Notes under the pieces: generated by a model
What the model was told of the DNA's origin: nothing
Database searches by the model: none
Seen by the model: the letters and a program-made list of their open reading frames with translations, nothing else
In this document: piece by piece, positions 59,701 through 64,000 of the stretch
Numbering within the stretch: the first letter of the stretch is position 1
Layout: the number at the start of each line of letters is the position of its first letter
Program-made: the position numbers and the translations under genes
NCBI RefSeq assembly: GCF_018812025.1
Contig: NC_063046.1
Location: 526,328 to 590,327 of the forward strand
Reading direction: 5' to 3'
DNA from: Megalobrama amblycephala
Taxonomy: Eukaryota > Chordata > Actinopteri > Cypriniformes > Xenocyprididae
Length of the DNA: 64,000 nucleotides

Positions 59701-62491
59701 CCATTATCCACTATGTCCAGATCATAAAGAGAAATTCCATATGACAACACAAGATCAAGAGTGTGTCCACCTTGATGGGTAGGAACATTTACATGATGAT
59801 CTAGATTGAAGGCATTTATCAATGTAATAAACTCTTTAGCTAAAGAGTCTGCTGTACAACACACATGTACGTTAAAATCTCCAAGAATTAACAATTTATC
59901 ATACTTAGGTACAAATTCACCCAACAAATCTGCAAACTCATTTAAGAAGTCTGCGTTGTGTTTAGGAGGGCGATACAACAAGGCAATCAATAGTGGACTA
60001 TTCAATTCAAGTGTAAACAGCTGCAGCTTGAAACTTCTGTAGTCATTATGTACTATTTGGTGGTGAGAAAGTTTGTCTTTAAAAATAGAGAGTAATCCGC
60101 CACCCCTGCCAGTTAATTTAAAAACAAACAGTTTGAAGGTACAAGTTCAGAGAGAGGGCTTGAATCACCGGCAGACAGCCAGGTTTCTGTAATAAATAAG
60201 CAGTCCAACTCATGCACAGTAAAAAAAAGTCATTTATAATAAAAAGTCTTATTTACTACCGATCTCGAATTAAAGGTGCTAAAGAGGATGTTTTGTTTTA
60301 TACATTTTTGCAATATTACTTGAAACTGTCTTTACTAACTGATAAAAGACTATTTATTAGGTGCACTGAAAGTAATAATATTAATATACATCATCTGTGC
60401 ACGAGGTAGGGCCTTAAAAACATCAGCCAATCGTTTACGCGGTCATCGCGTAAACGATTGGCCCTCTGGCTTGTCAATCACTGCCGTGATGTTCCTTGTG
60501 AGAGACGTGCGCGGCTGCGCGCTCCAGTAACTTTCCACACTACACAGGCGATAGATATCATCACTAACAGCACTACAGTAGGCCTACTATGCGCTCCTCG
60601 ATCATTTTTACTTTGCATTGTGGATCTATTTCAAAAATGTAAAACAAACCCGCTTTTCAACACAGTCTACGCTTGAATTCGACCGATTTGACTTTGGAAT
60701 TTCAGAATGATCATAGCATCATTTCAGATGCGATGAGTCCGAAGATTATTCCTGTTATGAATGAATTATTCTGTCACAGACTATTTTAATGCACATGTTT
60801 TATTCACTCAATTCACTCTCGCATGGGCTGTTTTCAGTACACACACTGTCCGTGCCATCACAAAAATTGGGCTGCACGCGGACGGGGAGTGCGGACGTCC
60901 GTGAACCCTCCTGATGATGAAAATTTCGCGATGCGGACGGTGCGCGAACGCCCGATGTATACTTTGGGGTTAAGCCCGTAATAGTGGGCCCCCAATCCTC
61001 CCGAGCCCATATGCACGTGCATACCTTGCATGCCCAGACGCTACGCCATTGGCCACACCGTTTTCTGCGTTTCTTCCTCTGTCTCTTCACCGGTAGCGAG
61101 CAGGGCCATCGCCGTAAGAAACCAGGTATCGACGATAGGAAAGGAGGAGGTTAATTTTATTTTATTAATGTTAGTGTGTCTTGTTCATTTAAAGTTCATC
61201 TAAGAATGACGTTTTTACAGGTTTGTGTTGAGATCCCGAAAGATGAATGAATCAAGCTATCTCTTATTGAAATAGAATATATTTCCATATATTTATGATC
61301 AATATATTAATGGTTTAATTATACTGAAAAAAATACAGAACAATATATTGCAATAATATATTATAATATATTGAATAATACGTAAGGGACTGCTGCTTTT
61401 CCTAAATTGAAAATCTATGACAATATATTTCCGTATATTTTTTTTTGTAATGGTTTATCCCACTAATGATCACAAATTCATGTCTAAAATGTTTTGTTCC
61501 TTTCCAACATCTAGTTAAAAAGGTTACTTTTTTGAGAATTACAATCTCCAAAACAAAATTACTATTATTTATGTATGTAGTAGCCTATGTACGTAAAAAG
61601 TGAACAATCAGACTGGCGTAATAAGACAAGAACTGAACTTTGGTCTCAGGACAAAAGTTTTGTTCATAAACATCAAGATGTGACAGGTTGTCATATATCA
61701 ATTGCATATTGAAATTTTATCCATTCATCAGAACAATGGTTTGATATTTTTGTATTTTATGTAATTATGCTGTAAATTCTTTAGGCTCTCTAATTGTAGA
61801 TTCCCACAGTTATCCCAAGTGACAACCAAAGATCAACATGCGTGTGAATTAGAAATTGACTTTAGCTGAAAGTGTGAAAATATCCACAGTCTCTTTATGA
61901 CCACATTAAAAAGTAGAAGCATTTAGTATTGCATTGCAATTTTGTACAACATACAGTGCATCTTTCTATAAATAATGTTTGTTGTCATTGTAGAGAGCTG
62001 AACTTACTGTTGTTAGATGAACTGCAGATGAATATCCAGCTGTCACTACATGACCCATCATGCCATTGTCCATCTCTCATAAAAGCACACTCATCTGTGC
62101 CATCAGGTTGTCCAGATCCCCAGTTCAGATTGAGCGCAGGATCACCTGAAGACCATTGCCATTTATTATGACCCGTCTTCTCCAACCCAATCCAGACACG
62201 TCCATCATTCACACTCTTCTTCAGCTCGTTCATGTCGTTCATGTTGTCAACGGTGGCCAGATCTGTGTAATTCTCTCTGCAGTATCTCTGAGCTTCAGTC
62301 CAGGTCTTCCTCACGTTTATAAAGTGATACTGACGCTGAACACATTCAGATACGGAGCAGAGAGCTGTGAAAGAGAGGGTTTGATTTAATGCTTTTCATA
62401 ACAGTCAAACCTGATGAAACTATAAACCATCAATAAAACAACAAACACACTCACCAATGAGAAGAAGAATGAAATATAGAGTTTGCTCCAT
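56799..62491 (-). CDS. Lectin B, secreted protein with three C-type lectin domains
   Basis: Minus-strand exons are 62491-62455, 62364-62008, 57663-57319 and 57154-56799, joining to 1095 nt (364 aa), with GT-AG borders and phase 1 at every junction. The signal peptide starts [12 protein letters not shown]. Domain 1 has QPD and WHD (galactose type). Domain 2 has EPN and WND, the complete mannose-type calcium site. Domain 3 lacks both and is probably not sugar-binding. There is no membrane segment and no helical tail like that of lectin A2; the stop follows FICRNYE. Teleost mannose-receptor-like lectins of this form are soluble pattern-recognition proteins. Intron 2 (4.3 kb) holds an L2 LINE on the same strand. 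Other splice forms are possible. Confidence 0.87.
57664..58094. other. Lectin B intron 2, 3' part
   Basis: AT-rich intron sequence between the third exon and the LINE tail. No further lectin exon is seen. Confidence 0.5.
58095..60215 (-). mobile_element. L2-type LINE in intron 2 of lectin B
   Basis: Endonuclease motifs are [12 protein letters not shown] (near 60200), [36 protein letters not shown] and LSDHKFVMF (frame 60005-59226). Reverse transcriptase pieces follow: [32 protein letters not shown] and the catalytic YADD (58444-58199 frame). Frames are broken several times. The 3' tail near 58110 reads GTGCTATAGAAATAAAATTG then TGACATTG repeats, an L2 signature. It is 5'-truncated, starting within the endonuclease. 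Confidence 0.9.
60216..62000. other. Lectin B intron 2, 5' part, repeat debris
   Basis: A perfect 16-bp hairpin at 60426-60462 is followed by CGCGCGGCTGCGCGCTCC, then a GC-rich island at 60840-61130 that resembles DNA-transposon debris. An ATATT-rich tract lies at 61270-61400. No lectin exon was found. Confidence 0.5.
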
Positions 62492-63557
62492 TTCTGAGGA
62501 AGAAACACATTGAAAAACTCAGATATCAAACATTCACAGATTCTTTTTGGAGTAAAATATGACAGTTTCAGTTAGTATCTGAACAGCAGCATGAATTCAC
62601 TGTACATAATCATTCAGACAATATTAACATCTCAAAGTCTAGTTGTGTTTAAAGAATGAACATGTGAGTTGTTCTTACTTTAGAGGTCGTGTGTTTCTGT
62701 CCTGAGTCTGATGTTTCTGTCTGTGGCTTTAAACAGTGTGATCATTATATCTGCTCTCATCCCTCATTCGTCATCACATCATTTGTGTATTTCTCTGAAA
62801 CACCTATTTCATATTCACTTCCTCTATATTTGTGTATTTGTCCAACTCTTTCTCCTTATTTGCATCTTGACGTCTGTGTCAGTCAGTGTCAGTCTATATG
62901 AATATGGACCTTAATTAAATATTATGTATGTTTGTGCTTCTCTGTTTTGGGCCACTTTTTATCTGGTGCTGGTGACAAAGACGGAGAAACGTTTTTCTGC
63001 TCTCATGGGCTTTCTTCTTTTCCCTCTTCTGAGAGCAGAGACCCCTGGTGTTGAGGAGGAGACATTCACAACAGAGACAAGATAAGTGACGTTCACAACG
63101 TAATTTTGGGAGGAGGGAACCCTAATCTTTCAATTAGGACCCGAGCATATAAGCAGATACTCACCCTGCTCTGGCATCAGTTGTTTCGATATCCCTCCAC
63201 CTCCCCAACTCCACCGCATAATTTAGGCATGTCATCTATCGTACTCCTCTTCCAGGCACTAGTAGTCCCTGGGGGGTATATCCAAGCTCGAGTTGAAGCT
63301 GCTTCCTCGAGCCCCTCCACAGCAGACAGCAAGCCAAATACGCTTAACTTATTAGCTTAAAGATTTTATGAGGAAACAAACTTGTGAAAGACGTTAAAGT
63401 GCTCATATTGTGCTTTCATTCCCCTGAAGTTCATTTATAATGTTAGTAAAGGTTGTTGGACTCTCATTATCCCACTGAAATAATAACATTATCTTCTGCG
63501 GCTGTTGTTTCAGTCTTATTTCCTCTAAATACTTGATTGTGCTTGGCTGGAATACAG

Positions 63558-63617
<60 letters not shown>

Positions 63618-63998
63618 TTTCATGAGAATGTTTTAAATTTTTTGCTGCTGTTTACCGTTTATTTTCACTTTAAAAAAATATGAACTCATTTGCATGTAAA
63701 CACGTCCTCATCACTCATTTTCTTATGTCCACACCACATTTAGACATTCAAGATGGACAATATTTACATCTCTGACGTGAAACAGGAGAAACAGTGAGTG
63801 TTATTGTTCTAGTCATATTCCATTACGTTTCATCCAGTTTTATTCATCTATTAGTTTTATTGTAGCTACAGGAATGTTACACTATAACTGTGTTTCAAAT
63901 CAGAGCTGCATCCTTCAAAGTCCATGAAGCTCAAAGTGAGAGTTGTTAAATGAGGAGACAGGGGTCACTGCAGGTCAGAGTAATGGCTGTGCCGAAAG
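62386..63998 (-). promoter_or_regulatory. Lectin B promoter side, source-like copy of the orphan segments
   Basis: From intron 1 (62386) to the window end this matches 41743-42640 and 49566-50463, except for about 79 bp near 62555-62633 and an insertion at about 63017-63670. The conserved block upstream of the ATG probably contains the promoter. I could not fix a TATA box with confidence. Confidence 0.6.
63017..63670. repeat. Insertion in the lectin B upstream region, with an AT microsatellite
   Basis: This segment is missing from both orphan copies, which join GGGCTTTCTT directly to AAAATATGAACAC. A TA run occupies 63562-63612. The 84-codon plus-strand frame at 63106-63360 has no recognisable domain. 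Confidence 0.6.
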
Positions 63999-64000
63999 GT

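Noticed and set aside
60800..61090. 96-codon minus frame
   Set aside because: GC-rich repeat debris inside the lectin B intron, with no domain.

Overview
The window is vertebrate nuclear DNA from a teleost, most likely a cypriniform. The evidence is intron-bearing genes with GT-AG junctions, fish-type secreted C-type lectins in which each domain is a single exon, an RNase A-family gene, and a dense layer of repeats typical of fish (L2-type LINEs, Ty3/gypsy chromovirus, hAT, mariner-like and TTAA-target elements). No species can be named from the sequence alone. I see no bacterial genes, CRISPR, tRNA or rRNA.

Layout. (1) 1-11.2 kb: lectin copy A1 (+), a pseudogene with a signal-peptide frameshift and no 3' exons, split by a 6.8-kb gypsy retrotransposon (3753-10530) whose 5' LTR itself carries a TTAA element. 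(2) 11.27-11.8 kb: 3' end of a LINE (-). (3) 11.9-21.75 kb: a composite bounded by inverted repeats, holding a decayed endogenous retrovirus (-) that is broken by a DNA element, which in turn holds a solo LTR. (4) 22.2-23.9 kb: a two-exon RNase A-superfamily gene (-). (5) 24-32 kb: mainly repeats, including a 965-bp fold-back hAT-like element with an 8-bp target duplication and another TTAA element. (6) 32.16-39.5 kb: lectin copy A2 (+), an apparently intact five-coding-exon gene of 323 aa, paralogous to A1. (7) 40.24-55.86 kb: a nearly identical 7.8-kb tandem duplication. Each unit carries an orphan lectin promoter and first exon, a hAT element and a TTAA element. (8) 56.8-62.5 kb: lectin B (-), an intact 364-aa protein with three lectin domains and an L2 LINE in intron 2. 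Its promoter side runs to the window end and is the parent-like copy of the orphan exons in (7).

The theme is an immune-type lectin cluster being copied and rearranged. A1/A2 form a dispersed duplication about 32 kb apart, and lectin B's promoter has been copied next to sequence matching the RNase gene's downstream flank and then tandemly doubled. Empty sites and nesting give a relative order: A1/A2 duplication, then gypsy insertion, then TTAA-element insertion into its LTR; hAT and TTAA insertions preceded the 7.8-kb doubling. All lectin domain exons are phase 1-1, so domains can be gained or lost without breaking frame. I found no wholly new system. The best leads are the rearrangement junctions, the covarying palindromes of the TTAA family, and an RNase-like protein that seems to lack the catalytic lysine.
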